Positions 1 to 6,939 of a stretch of 6,939 nucleotides of DNA are shown here, piece after piece. Within the stretch, counting starts at the first letter, position 1. Each line of letters begins with the position of its first letter. The notes below the pieces were generated by a model, which saw only the letters and a program-made list of their open reading frames with translations, had not been told where the DNA came from and ran no database searches. A program made the translations under genes and the position numbers. This DNA comes from Lachnospiraceae bacterium UBA7480 (lineage in GTDB: Bacteria > Bacillota > Clostridia > Lachnospirales > Lachnospiraceae), in contig DLOQ01000004.1 of NCBI GenBank assembly GCA_002479655.1, forward strand, positions 11,525-18,463, given 5' to 3'.

Positions 1-2
1 CC

Positions 3-1682
3 ATTGTGAAAAAATTGTTTTTGCAGGGTGAGATGGTGACCGTCAATCAGGAGATCTCCTTTGAACGTGCGGAGGAGATTGCGCTTGATTATGAGATCAT
101 GTGCGAGCGTGAAGAAAAGATTGACGTGATTGCGGAGCTGTTAAAGGAAGAAGAGGAGGATGCGGAAGATCTTGTTCCCAGACCGCCGGTTATCTGTGTT
201 ATGGGTCATGTAGACCATGGTAAGACCTCGCTTCTGGATGCCATCCGTAAGACGAACGTTATTGACCGGGAAGCAGGCGGTATTACACAGCATATTGGAG
301 CCTATACGGTAACGATCGATGGAAGACAGATCACGTTTTTGGATACGCCGGGACATGAGGCATTTACCTCCATGCGTATGCGCGGAGCGAACTCTACAGA
401 TATCGCAATCCTTGTGGTTGCGGCGGATGATGGTGTGATGCCGCAGACCGTGGAAGCGATTAATCATGCAAAGGCTGCAGGCATTGAGATTGTGGTTGCG
501 GTTAATAAAATTGATAAGCCCGGAGCAAATATCGATCGCGTGAAGCAGGAGCTGTCAGAGCATGAACTGATTTCAGAAGACTGGGGCGGCACGACGATTT
601 TTGCCAATGTTTCCGCTAAAACGGGAGAAGGCATTGAAGAGCTTCTGGAGATGATCCTGCTTTCAGCGGACGTGCTGGAGTTGAAAGCCAATCCGAACCG
701 CCGCGCAAGAGGTCTTGTGATCGAGGCGGAGCTGGATAAGGGGCGCGGTCCGGTGGCAACCGTTCTGGTGCAGAAGGGTACGCTTCATGTCGGAGATTTT
801 ATTTCAGCAGGCGCATCGCACGGCAAGGTAAGGGCGATGGTGGATGATAAGGGAAGACGCGTCAAAGAAGCGCTTCCTTCCACGCCGGTCGAAATATTGG
901 GATTAAATGATGTCCCCAATGCCGGTGAGATCTTTATCTGCCATGATAACGATAAAGAGGCAAAGACATATGCGGAGACATTTATCGCGCAGAATAAGGT
1001 GAAGCTTCTGGAAGACACAAAGGCTAAGATGTCATTGGATGATCTGTTCTCTAAGATCAAGGAGGGCAACCTGAAGGAATTGAACCTGATCATCAAAGCG
1101 GATGTGCAGGGCAGTGTGGAAGCTGTAAAACAGTCACTTCTGAAGCTGTCAAATGATGAAGTCGTGGTTAAAGTGATCCATGGCGGCGTTGGCGCGATCA
1201 ATGAATCGGATGTCATCCTTGCGAGCGCATCCAATGCGATCATCATCGGATTTAACGTGCGTCCTGATGTGATGGCGAAGCAGACGGCAGAGCGTGAGGG
1301 CGTTGATCTGAGGCTTTATAAGGTTATCTATCAGGCGATTGAGGATATTGAAGCAGCCATGAAGGGTATGCTGGATCCGATCTTTGAGGAAAAGATCATC
1401 GGTCATGCGGAAGTGCGGCAGATCTTCAAGGCTTCCCAGATCGGTAATATTGCCGGCGCATTTGTATTGGATGGCGAGTTCCAGAGAAACTGCAAGATCA
1501 GGATCAGCAGAGAGGGTGAGCAGATCTATGAAGGCGCGCTGGCTTCCCTCAAGCGATTTAAGGATGACGTAAAGGAAGTCAAGGCAGGCTATGAGTGCGG
1601 TCTGGTATTTGAGAATTTTGACCAGATGCAGGAGCTTGATATCGTAGAAGCGTATATCATGGTTGAAGTGCCGAGAACTTAA
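3..1682 (+). CDS. infB: Translation initiation factor IF-2, 5'-truncated by the window edge
   Basis: IF2 is the cytoplasmic GTPase that brings fMet-tRNA to the 30S subunit and promotes subunit joining. Counting the GTG at position 6 as residue 1, the end of the N2 domain comes first (about 1-35), then an acidic linker (about 40-56). The G domain follows with G1 GHVDHGKT (67-74), G2 GGITQH (91-96), G3 DTPGHE (113-118), G4 NKID (167-170) and G5 SAK (203-205). A beta-barrel domain II (about 230-325), domain III with VQGSVEA (367-373), and the C-terminal fMet-tRNA-binding domain (about 455-555) with [10 protein letters not shown] complete it. The gene ends in TAA. The frame is open to the left edge and the GTG at 6 lies inside the N2 domain, so it is not the true start. 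Full-length IF2 in this group is much longer, with a variable basic N-terminus that would lie upstream, usually after nusA. All GTPase motifs are intact. Confidence 0.98.
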   Translation: MVKKLFLQGEMVTVNQEISFERAEEIALDYEIMCEREEKIDVIAELLKEEEEDAEDLVPRPPVICVMGHVDHGKTSLLDAIRKTNVIDREAGGITQHIGAYTVTIDGRQITFLDTPGHEAFTSMRMRGANSTDIAILVVAADDGVMPQTVEAINHAKAAGIEIVVAVNKIDKPGANIDRVKQELSEHELISEDWGGTTIFANVSAKTGEGIEELLEMILLSADVLELKANPNRRARGLVIEAELDKGRGPVATVLVQKGTLHVGDFISAGASHGKVRAMVDDKGRRVKEALPSTPVEILGLNDVPNAGEIFICHDNDKEAKTYAETFIAQNKVKLLEDTKAKMSLDDLFSKIKEGNLKELNLIIKADVQGSVEAVKQSLLKLSNDEVVVKVIHGGVGAINESDVILASASNAIIIGFNVRPDVMAKQTAEREGVDLRLYKVIYQAIEDIEAAMKGMLDPIFEEKIIGHAEVRQIFKASQIGNIAGAFVLDGEFQRNCKIRISREGEQIYEGALASLKRFKDDVKEVKAGYECGLVFENFDQMQELDIVEAYIMVEVPRT

Positions 1683-1686
1683 AGTC

Positions 1687-1754
1687 AGGTAATAGCGATA
1701 AATTGTCAATGATGCGCAATAGGAAAGAATTTTGCCGGAGTTTCGCAATTACCT
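1687..1754 (+). repeat. Interrupted inverted repeat (possible RNA stem) between infB and rbfA
   Basis: The left arm AGGTAATAGCGA (1687-1698) and the right arm TCGCAATTACCT (1743-1754) are complementary at 11 of 12 positions, with one central A-A mismatch. They enclose 44 nt (1699-1742). Inside, ATTGT (1702-1706) could pair with GCAAT (1716-1720), including one G-U pair. The hexamer CGCAAT also occurs twice (1715-1720 and 1744-1749). No run of T follows the right arm, so this does not look like an intrinsic terminator. The right arm ends about 20 nt before the rbfA ribosome-binding site. It could be an mRNA structure (processing or translational control), a protein-binding dyad or a copy of a dispersed repeat. 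The arms are visible; the function is unknown. Confidence 0.5.
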
Positions 1755-1773
1755 AAGAAGTATTAATGAATTT

Positions 1774-1780
1774 GAGAGGT
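1774..1780 (+). promoter_or_regulatory. Ribosome-binding site of rbfA
   Basis: GAGAGGT lies 11 nt before the TTG at 1792. It supports that non-ATG start, together with an in-frame TAG at 1786-1788 that rules out any longer protein. Confidence 0.65.
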
Positions 1781-1791
1781 AGCTTTAGAAA

Positions 1792-2175
1792 TTGAGAAAG
1801 AATAGTGTCAAGAACACAAGGATAAATGCCGAAGTACAAAAGGTTCTTGCGGAAGTGATACGGAGCGGGATCAAGGATCCGAGAGTTCCGCAGTTTACTT
1901 CAGTCGTGGATGTACAGGTGGCGCCGGACTTAAAGACCTGTAAGGTCTGGGTCAGCGCATATTGCTCCGCGGAGCAGGAAAAGGATGTGCTGGCAGGCTT
2001 AAAGAGCGCGGAAGGATATATGAAGAATCAGCTTGCCAGACAGCTGAATCTCCGCAATACGCCGGAACTGAGATTTTATCTGGATAAAAGCATTGAGTAT
2101 GGCAATCATATGTCGAAGCTGATTGAAGAAGCGAACAGGGGATTGTCTCATGCGGATGAAGGAGAAGATGGCTGA
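1792..2175 (+). CDS. rbfA: 30S ribosome-binding factor A
   Basis: RbfA is a small KH-like protein that binds the immature 30S subunit and assists late maturation of the 16S rRNA 5' end; in E. coli it is needed for growth in the cold. The 127-residue product has the usual family length. It begins RKNSVKNTRINAEVQ and carries the family segments IKDPRV (about 27-32), VQVAPDLKTCKVWVS (about 41-55) and LNLRNTPELRFYLDKSIEYG (about 85-104). The start is TTG at 1792. An in-frame TAG sits at 1786-1788, the next possible start (GTG) is 21 codons further in, and conserved residues begin immediately after the TTG. A TTG start may lower translation relative to infB. The gene ends in TGA, whose last base is the first base of an ATG opening a short frame. 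Its place directly after infB is typical of the cluster. Confidence 0.96.
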   Translation: MRKNSVKNTRINAEVQKVLAEVIRSGIKDPRVPQFTSVVDVQVAPDLKTCKVWVSAYCSAEQEKDVLAGLKSAEGYMKNQLARQLNLRNTPELRFYLDKSIEYGNHMSKLIEEANRGLSHADEGEDG

Positions 2176-2309
2176 TGCCGGACGATAAGCAGATTATATG
2201 TCTGAGAATGATGTCATATTGTTGGATAGCAGGATCCGAAAAGGATACAGAATGTGGTAATGAAGATTCACATGGGGAGATTGCGGCATGGAGATATACG
2301 AAGAAGTAA
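2175..2309 (+). CDS. Possible 44-residue small protein between rbfA and nrnA (doubtful)
   Basis: The sequence TGATG at 2173-2177 joins the rbfA stop to an ATG that opens a 44-codon frame, closed by TAA at 2307-2309. The frame fills the whole 112-bp rbfA-nrnA gap and overlaps nrnA by 22 nt. Its product begins MPDDKQIICLRMM and contains three cysteines; I recognise no family. GGAGAAGATGG (2161-2171), inside the end of rbfA, could act as a ribosome-binding site, and stop-start overlaps often mark translational coupling. Against it, the residue composition is unremarkable, a chance frame of this size is common, and the overlap with nrnA is longer than usual. It may instead be a spacer or a degenerate remnant. 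Treat it as a candidate only. Confidence 0.15.
   Translation: MPDDKQIICLRMMSYCWIAGSEKDTECGNEDSHGEIAAWRYTKK
2274..2280 (+). promoter_or_regulatory. Ribosome-binding site of nrnA
   Basis: GGGGAGA lies 7 nt before the ATG at 2288. An in-frame TGA at 2261-2263, with no other start codon in between, fixes the nrnA start at 2288. Confidence 0.7.
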
Positions 2310-3247
2310 AATCGTATCAGAGGATCGGGATCGGGGGACATATCCGGCCGGATGGTGACTGCATCGGCGCATGTCTGGGATTGTATTTTTACTTGAAAAA
2401 ACGACTTCCGAAGGCGGATATCTATGTTTTTTTGGAACGTCCGGGCAACTCGTTCCGCAATATTCCGGGAATCGGATATATCTGTTCCGAGGAGGATTAC
2501 CGGGAGTGGGAGGCGGTAGATGTATTTGTCGCTTTGGATACGGTGCCGGAACGGATGGGCGCAGTGCTGGACTTATATAAGAGGGCGGAAAAGACGATCA
2601 ATATCGATCATCATATCAGCAATCAGGCGGATCATGCCATGGTCAATCATGTGCTGCCGGATGTAAGCGCGACCAGCGAGCTCATCTATGATGTGATTGA
2701 CCGGTCGTATCTGGATGATGTGATCGCGCAGCTTCTCTATATGGGGATAGCGCATGATACCGGCGTGTTTCATTTTTCCAATACTTCACCAAAGACGATG
2801 CGTGTGGCGGCGGAGCTGTTGGAATACGGCTTTGATTTTCCCAAACTAATTGATGAAACATTTTTTGAAAAGACATATCTGCAGAATCAGATTCTCAGCA
2901 GGATCGTATTAGACAGCCGCAGGTTTATGGATGGCAGGATCATCATCGGCGTAGCTGATTATAATTTTATGAAAACGTACAACGCTAAAAAAGAAGATTT
3001 TGAAGGGGTTGTCAATCAACTGAGGATCACGGAAGGCGTCGAATGTGCGGCATTTATCTATGAAAAAGAAAAAGGACAGTTTAAATGCAGTTTAAGGGCA
3101 TCTTCCGATCTGGTGGATGTGGCAAAGATTGCGGTGGAATTTGGCGGCGGCGGTCATGTCAGGGCATCAGGATTTGATGCGCAGATGGAGCTTGTGGCAT
3201 TGGAAAATAAGCTGGTGGAGATGATCTCAAAGCAGATCACCGCATAA
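2288..3247 (+). CDS. nrnA: DHH-family bifunctional oligoribonuclease / pAp phosphatase, NrnA-like
   Basis: NrnA-type enzymes are cytoplasmic, metal-dependent phosphoesterases. They degrade 2-5 nt RNA fragments and dephosphorylate 3'-phosphoadenosine 5'-phosphate, so they link RNA turnover with sulfur assimilation. The 319-residue product has the expected length. It shows the DHH metal-site motifs in order: GHIRPDGDCIGA (17-28, with H18, D22 and D24), LDT (D84), the signature DHH (107-109) and HDTG (D157). The C-terminal DHHA1 substrate-binding domain carries GGGGHVRASGF (286-296). No catalytic residue appears to be missing. The gene follows rbfA and precedes truB, as in many Firmicutes, and is probably cotranscribed with them. 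Activity on nanoRNA versus pAp or cyclic dinucleotides cannot be told from sequence: GdpP-type relatives carry extra N-terminal domains that are absent here. Confidence 0.94.
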   Translation: MEIYEEVKSYQRIGIGGHIRPDGDCIGACLGLYFYLKKRLPKADIYVFLERPGNSFRNIPGIGYICSEEDYREWEAVDVFVALDTVPERMGAVLDLYKRAEKTINIDHHISNQADHAMVNHVLPDVSATSELIYDVIDRSYLDDVIAQLLYMGIAHDTGVFHFSNTSPKTMRVAAELLEYGFDFPKLIDETFFEKTYLQNQILSRIVLDSRRFMDGRIIIGVADYNFMKTYNAKKEDFEGVVNQLRITEGVECAAFIYEKEKGQFKCSLRASSDLVDVAKIAVEFGGGGHVRASGFDAQMELVALENKLVEMISKQITA

Positions 3248-3281
3248 ATGTTTTGAAATGGAGTTGATTTTCGGCAGCGTT

Positions 3282-4190
3282 ATGATACACGGAATTATCA
3301 ATGTATATAAAGAAGCGGGTTATACCTCTTTTGATGTGGTGGCAAAGCTCCGCGGCATATTGAAACAGAAAAAGATCGGACATACCGGAACACTTGACCC
3401 TGCGGCGGAGGGCGTGCTTCCGGTTTGTTTAGGTAACGGGACAAAACTTTGCGAGCTTCTGACGGACAAAACGAAAGAATATGAAGCGGTTCTTCTGCTG
3501 GGAAAGACTACCGATACACAGGATACAACGGGGACTGTCTTATCGGAGAGTCCGGTGAACTGCACGGAAGAAGAGGTCAGGACGGCAATCATGGATTTTG
3601 TCGGCGTATATGAGCAGATCCCGCCGATGTATTCGGCTTTAAAAGTAGAGGGAAAACGTCTTTATGAGCTTGCCAGAGCAGGAAAGACGGTGGAGCGCAA
3701 AGGACGCAGGGTAGAGATCCATGAGATCAGGATCTGTTCGGTGGAGCTTCCCAGAGTGACATACCGTGTCAAATGCGGCAAAGGTACGTATATCCGGACT
3801 CTGTGTCGGGATATCGGGGAAAAGCTGGGCTGCGGGGGCTGTATGGAGCATCTTTTAAGGACCCGTTCCGGCAGCTATGGGATAGAAGATGCTCTGACGC
3901 TGCGGGAGATTGAAGAAGCGCGCGATCAGGGCAGACTTGAAAGCATCGTGCAGCCGCTGGAAAGCGCGTTTGATTATCCGAAACTGACAGTACGCCCTGA
4001 GGGAAAGAAGAAGATCGATAATGGTAATCCGATGGGTGCGGAGCTGTTTTGTGAAACAGGGCAGAGCGCGCCGTCTTCCGGGCAGCGGTACTGGGTATAT
4101 GACGCGGAGGGAGCGCTGGCAGCCATCTACAGATATCATGCGCAGGAAGGTCTGTTTATGCCGGATAAAATGTTTCCGCATACAGACTGA
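3282..4190 (+). CDS. truB: tRNA pseudouridine-55 synthase TruB
   Basis: TruB converts uridine 55 in the T-loop of elongator tRNAs to pseudouridine and can act as a tRNA folding chaperone. From the ATG at 3282 the product has 302 residues. It opens with the family start MIHGIINVYKEAGYTS and contains GHTGTLDP (33-40) with the catalytic aspartate D39. KEYEAVLLLGKTTDTQD (65-81), PPMYSALKVEGKRLYELA (114-131) and GKGTYIRTLCRDIG (166-179) follow. The last 75 or so residues fit the C-terminal RNA-binding (PUA-like) region. The start is uncertain. ATG 3258 would add eight residues (MELIFGSV) that fall before the usual family N-terminus, and TTG 3264 is also in frame. None has a well-placed Shine-Dalgarno: GGAG at 3260-3263 is 18 nt from ATG 3282 and abuts TTG 3264. 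I prefer 3282 on family alignment. nrnA stops just upstream, so translational coupling is plausible. Confidence 0.95.
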   Translation: MIHGIINVYKEAGYTSFDVVAKLRGILKQKKIGHTGTLDPAAEGVLPVCLGNGTKLCELLTDKTKEYEAVLLLGKTTDTQDTTGTVLSESPVNCTEEEVRTAIMDFVGVYEQIPPMYSALKVEGKRLYELARAGKTVERKGRRVEIHEIRICSVELPRVTYRVKCGKGTYIRTLCRDIGEKLGCGGCMEHLLRTRSGSYGIEDALTLREIEEARDQGRLESIVQPLESAFDYPKLTVRPEGKKKIDNGNPMGAELFCETGQSAPSSGQRYWVYDAEGALAAIYRYHAQEGLFMPDKMFPHTD

Positions 4191-4223
4191 TCGTAATAAA
4201 CAATAGAAGTAAGAGATAAAAAT

Positions 4224-4233
4224 AAAAGGAGAA
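4224..4233 (+). promoter_or_regulatory. Ribosome-binding site of ribF
   Basis: AAAAGGAGAA lies in a very A-rich leader after truB. The GGAG core ends 13 nt before the ATG at 4245, a somewhat long spacer. No FMN-riboswitch-like structure is visible in the short truB-ribF gap. Confidence 0.6.
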
Positions 4234-4244
4234 CCCTACCCCTC

Positions 4245-5201
4245 ATGCAGATCATTGACAGCATGGAACAACTTCATATAGAGGAAGAAACAGCAGTCGC
4301 CATCGGTAAATTTGACGGCATACACTTAGGGCATCAGGCACTTCTTCGGGAGATACTGGACGCTAAAAAGCATGGGCTGAAGGCGGCCGTTTTTACATTT
4401 TATCCCCTGCCGGCAGTGGTTTTCGGACAGGGGGAAGCATCGCAGCCTTTTGACAGGCAGTTTCAGTCACTCAGCACCAGAGCGGAGAAAAGAAGATATC
4501 TGGAAGAGGCAGGCATTGATTATCTTGTGGAATATCCGTTGGATCTGACGACGGCCGCGATAGAACCGGTTGACTATATCACGTCGATTCTGGTGGAACG
4601 TATGCATGTAAAGCTGGTTGTGGCGGGACCCGACCTTTCCTTCGGAAAGCAGGGAAAAGGTGATTTTGCGCTTTTGAGACAGTATGCCGCAAAATATCAC
4701 TACGAAGCAAGACAGATAGAAAAAGTAGGTGTGGGCGGAAAGGAGATCAGCTCCTCCAGAGTCAGAGAGGCCGTGGAACTGGGAGATATGAAGGCGGCAA
4801 GGGTATATCTGGGCAGCTGGTATTGTGTGGAAGGAATTGTACTACATGGTACGGAGATCGGGAGGACATTAGGATTCCCGACCCTGAATCTGGTGCCGGA
4901 GAAGGAAAAGCTCCTGCCGCCGTTTGGAGTATATCATAGTCAGGTGGATATCGAAGGAACATGGTATCAGGGAGTGACCAATATCGGCAGAAAGCCTACC
5001 GTGCATGACGGGGAAGAAGTGACGGTGGAAACATTTGCATTTCATTATCAGGGACAGGCATACGGTCTTCCGGTGCGGGTGGAGCTGTTGGAATACGCCA
5101 GACCTGAGAAGAAATTTGCGGGAAAAGAGCAGCTGATGGAGCAGATCCGGCAGGATGTGGAGAGGGCTGAAAGGTTCTTTGGAATAGCAGGTCATTCCTA
5201 A
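4245..5201 (+). CDS. ribF: Bifunctional riboflavin kinase / FMN adenylyltransferase
   Basis: RibF (called RibC in Bacillus) phosphorylates riboflavin to FMN and then adenylates FMN to FAD in the cytoplasm. The 318-residue product has the normal two-domain length. The N-terminal nucleotidyltransferase domain shows GKFDGIHLGH (21-30), TFYPLP (51-56), PDLSFGKQGKGD (129-140) and ISSSRVREAV (168-177). The C-terminal riboflavin kinase domain shows GRTLGFPTLNL (206-216), where PTLN replaces the commoner PTAN. It continues with PFGVY (226-230), GVTNIGRKPT (243-252), and VETF (261-264) with the likely catalytic glutamate E262. LLEYARPEKKF (281-291) and the final helix QIRQDVERAERFF end it. It follows truB after 54 bp without a visible terminator, so it probably belongs to the same transcript. 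In many Firmicutes rpsO comes next; here it does not. Confidence 0.97.
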   Translation: MQIIDSMEQLHIEEETAVAIGKFDGIHLGHQALLREILDAKKHGLKAAVFTFYPLPAVVFGQGEASQPFDRQFQSLSTRAEKRRYLEEAGIDYLVEYPLDLTTAAIEPVDYITSILVERMHVKLVVAGPDLSFGKQGKGDFALLRQYAAKYHYEARQIEKVGVGGKEISSSRVREAVELGDMKAARVYLGSWYCVEGIVLHGTEIGRTLGFPTLNLVPEKEKLLPPFGVYHSQVDIEGTWYQGVTNIGRKPTVHDGEEVTVETFAFHYQGQAYGLPVRVELLEYARPEKKFAGKEQLMEQIRQDVERAERFFGIAGHS

Positions 5202-5268
5202 ATATAACCAAAATTTATGTCGTTTTTCATAATTATTTGATGGATATAGAGAAAATAAATTACCGTAC

Positions 5269-5297
5269 TTGTATTCCATGGGGATTTTCGATAAAAT
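5269..5297 (+). promoter_or_regulatory. Possible sigma-A promoter for the transporter gene
   Basis: In the 151-bp AT-rich gap after ribF, TTGTAT (5269-5274) and TAAAAT (5292-5297) are 17 nt apart. The -10 matches the consensus at five of six positions, but the -35 matches at only three. No clear phosphate-regulator box was seen. Chance matches are common in such AT-rich DNA. Confidence 0.3.
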
Positions 5298-5357
5298 TAT
5301 CTTTGGAAGATTATTCTAGTAATGCAGGGGAGGGAGTGTATCCCGCGCCCTGATGAT

Positions 5358-5361
5358 GGAG
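5358..5361 (+). promoter_or_regulatory. Ribosome-binding site favouring the ATG at 5368
   Basis: GGAG lies 6 nt before ATG 5368. A stronger G-rich tract, GGGGAGGGAG (5327-5336), lies 16 nt before the alternative ATG 5353, which is further than usual. All three ATGs (5353, 5356 and 5368) share one frame. Confidence 0.45.
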
Positions 5362-5367
5362 AATACC

Positions 5368-6939
5368 ATGGGTATCGCGGAAATATTATCATTGGCGGGT
5401 GGTCTTGGGCTGTTCCTGCTCGGAATGTCACAGATGAGCGAGGGACTTGAGAAGGCAGCCGGCGAGAAGCTGAGAAAGATATTGGAGATGTTTACGACCA
5501 ATCGTGTCATGGGCATGATCGTGGGCATTGTCTTTACCGGCATTATCCAATCCTCGTCCGCATGTACAACCATGGTGGTCAGCTTTGTCAATTCAGGATT
5601 GATGAATCTTTATCAGGCGGCCGGCGTCATTTTCGGCGCCAATATCGGTACGACCATTACCGGTCAGCTTGTTTCCTTTAACCTTTCAAGATATGCGCCG
5701 TTGTTTTTATTGGGAGGCGTCATCGCGACAATGTTTTCCAAAGATCAGAAGGTAAAAAAGATCGGGGATGTTGTAGTAGGCTTTGGCGTTCTTTTTATGG
5801 GAATCGCCATGATGTCCTCCGCAATGGAGAGAATGAAGGAATCGGAACAGATCGTAGGCACCTTGCAGGGACTGACCAATCCCGTGATCGCGATCCTGGT
5901 GGGTATGGTGCTCACGGCAATCGTACAGAGCTCTTCCGTAACGGTTTCGGTCGTTCTGCTGATGGCACAGCAGGGGCTTTTTGTTGACAGCAATATCTGT
6001 CTTTACATCATTTTGGGATGTAATATCGGCGCCTGTGCAACGGCATTGATCGCTTCTTTGGCAGGCAATAAGGAGGCGAAGCGGGCGGCGCTGATCCATC
6101 TGTTGTTTAATATCATAGGAACGATCCTGATGTTTATCGTCTTGCAACTGTTCATGACGCAGGTTTCAGCCTTTCTGCATTCATTCTCGGCGGATGACGG
6201 ACGTTTTGTGGCTAATGCGCATACGATCTTTAAGGTGGTGCAGGTGCTTGTATTGCTGCCATTCTCCGGTGGTATCGTAAAGCTTGCCTGTCTGCTGGTG
6301 CCGGGCAAGGATCAGAAGGTGGGATATCTGGATACCTTCCAGTTGAAATATATTGGTGATAAGGTATTGTTAAATCCTTCCACGGCAGTTGTCAATGGCT
6401 TAAAGGAGCTGGAGCGTATGGCTTCTCTGGCGAGCGATAATCTGAATCGCGCAATGAATGCCCTGATCACGCTGGATGAAGAAGACATCCAGAAAGTATA
6501 TGAGATGGAAAAAAATATTGATTTCTTAAGTCATGCTATCACGCATTATCTTGTGAAGATCAATCAATCTACGCTGCCGATCGAAGATTTGCAGGGCTTG
6601 GGTGCATTGTTCCATGTGGTCAATGATATCGAGCGGATCGGCGATCATGCAGAGAATATTGCAGATATGGCAGTCAGGAGAAAAGAATTGGGTGTGGAAT
6701 TCAGCAATGAGGCACAAGGGGAGCTTGCAGGGATGCTGGAGCTGGTCAACGCCATGTTGGAGCGTTCCTTGAAGGTGATACCGGGGACAGGCAGTGCTGC
6801 AGGCATTGATAAGGCGGTGACAGAGCTTTATGAGCTGGAAAGTAAAGTCGATGCCAAAGAAAAAGAACTGCAGAAAAATCATATTGACAGGCTGACGGAG
6901 CAGAATTGCACGCCGGAAGCGGGGATGCTCTTTTCGGAT
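5368..6939 (+). CDS. Na+/phosphate cotransporter family protein with PhoU-like C-terminal domain, 3'-truncated by the window edge
   Basis: This is a membrane protein of the Na/Pi cotransporter (NPT2-like) family, predicted to move phosphate with Na+. From ATG 5368, 524 residues are visible with no stop. The membrane half has the family's two inverted repeats. The first contains QSSSA (61-65) and GANIGTT (90-96); the second contains QSSSV (187-191) and GCNIGACAT (217-225). Hydrophobic helices continue to about residue 311. After a linker, a helical PhoU-like domain begins near 337 and carries DIERIGDHAENIADMA (about 420-435). A second PhoU-type repeat seems to start at the cut end (MLFSD), so only a few dozen residues are probably missing. 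Starting at ATG 5353 would add five residues; 5368 has the better-spaced ribosome-binding site and suits the family N-terminus. The PhoU-like tail suggests control by cytoplasmic signals, but this is inferred. The substrate could be another anion. Confidence 0.93.
   Translation, partial: MGIAEILSLAGGLGLFLLGMSQMSEGLEKAAGEKLRKILEMFTTNRVMGMIVGIVFTGIIQSSSACTTMVVSFVNSGLMNLYQAAGVIFGANIGTTITGQLVSFNLSRYAPLFLLGGVIATMFSKDQKVKKIGDVVVGFGVLFMGIAMMSSAMERMKESEQIVGTLQGLTNPVIAILVGMVLTAIVQSSSVTVSVVLLMAQQGLFVDSNICLYIILGCNIGACATALIASLAGNKEAKRAALIHLLFNIIGTILMFIVLQLFMTQVSAFLHSFSADDGRFVANAHTIFKVVQVLVLLPFSGGIVKLACLLVPGKDQKVGYLDTFQLKYIGDKVLLNPSTAVVNGLKELERMASLASDNLNRAMNALITLDEEDIQKVYEMEKNIDFLSHAITHYLVKINQSTLPIEDLQGLGALFHVVNDIERIGDHAENIADMAVRRKELGVEFSNEAQGELAGMLELVNAMLERSLKVIPGTGSAAGIDKAVTELYELESKVDAKEKELQKNHIDRLTEQNCTPEAGMLFSD

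Noticed and set aside
6..8. GTG at 6 as an infB start
   Set aside because: It falls within the N2 domain of IF2 and the frame is open to the window edge, so the real start lies upstream.
1149..1748. 199-codon open frame on the minus strand opposite infB
   Set aside because: It lies opposite highly conserved IF2 coding sequence, its product resembles no family I know, and it has no convincing ribosome-binding site. It is a shadow of the + strand gene.
2234..2246. Small hairpin ATCC-GAAAA-GGAT in the rbfA-nrnA gap
   Set aside because: Only four base pairs and no T-run. It is too weak to be a terminator or a credible regulatory structure.
4191..4244. FMN riboswitch or terminator before ribF
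   Set aside because: The gap is only 54 bp and A-rich with no hairpin. It is too short for an FMN riboswitch.
5290..5301. GATAA-AA-TTATC dyad as an operator or terminator
   Set aside because: The arms are five AT-rich pairs with a two-base centre in an AT-rich gap. It overlaps the possible -10 box and is likely chance.
5707..6147. 146-codon minus-strand open frame opposite the transporter
   Set aside because: The + strand frame is a clear Na/Pi cotransporter across this stretch. The antisense product has low-complexity, shadow-like composition.

Overview
The window looks like part of a Gram-positive, clostridial chromosome, most likely from the Lachnospiraceae. The evidence is the gene order (infB, rbfA, a DHH-family nrnA, truB, ribF), the purine-rich Shine-Dalgarno sequences, a TTG start, and protein sequences that resemble those of this family. 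The assignment rests on recognition, not on a search. All six genes lie on the + strand. The windowed ends of infB and of the last gene are cut off. Base composition looks balanced in the genes and AT-rich in the gaps. I see no mobile elements, CRISPR array, tRNA, rRNA or prophage genes.

Layout: 3-1682 is the C-terminal part of translation initiation factor IF2. After a 109-bp gap holding a strong interrupted inverted repeat comes rbfA (1792-2175, TTG start). A 112-bp gap follows; it contains a 44-codon open frame that begins inside the rbfA stop codon and runs into the start of the next gene. Then come nrnA (2288-3247), truB (3282-4190; an upstream start at 3258 is possible) and ribF (4245-5201). 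A 151-bp AT-rich gap with a possible promoter separates ribF from a Na+/phosphate cotransporter-like gene with a PhoU-like tail (5368 to beyond the window end).

The first five genes form the conserved translation and RNA-metabolism cluster of Firmicutes. IF2 places initiator tRNA on the ribosome, RbfA matures the 30S subunit, NrnA degrades nanoRNA and pAp, TruB makes pseudouridine 55 in tRNA, and RibF makes FMN and FAD. Gaps between them are short and no intrinsic terminator is visible, so they are probably cotranscribed, with a promoter upstream of the window. The transporter is probably a separate unit. In many Firmicutes rpsO follows ribF, but here the transporter takes that place.

This is mostly ordinary housekeeping DNA. 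I found no convincing new system. The best leads are the dyad between infB and rbfA and, much more weakly, the small open frame between rbfA and nrnA.
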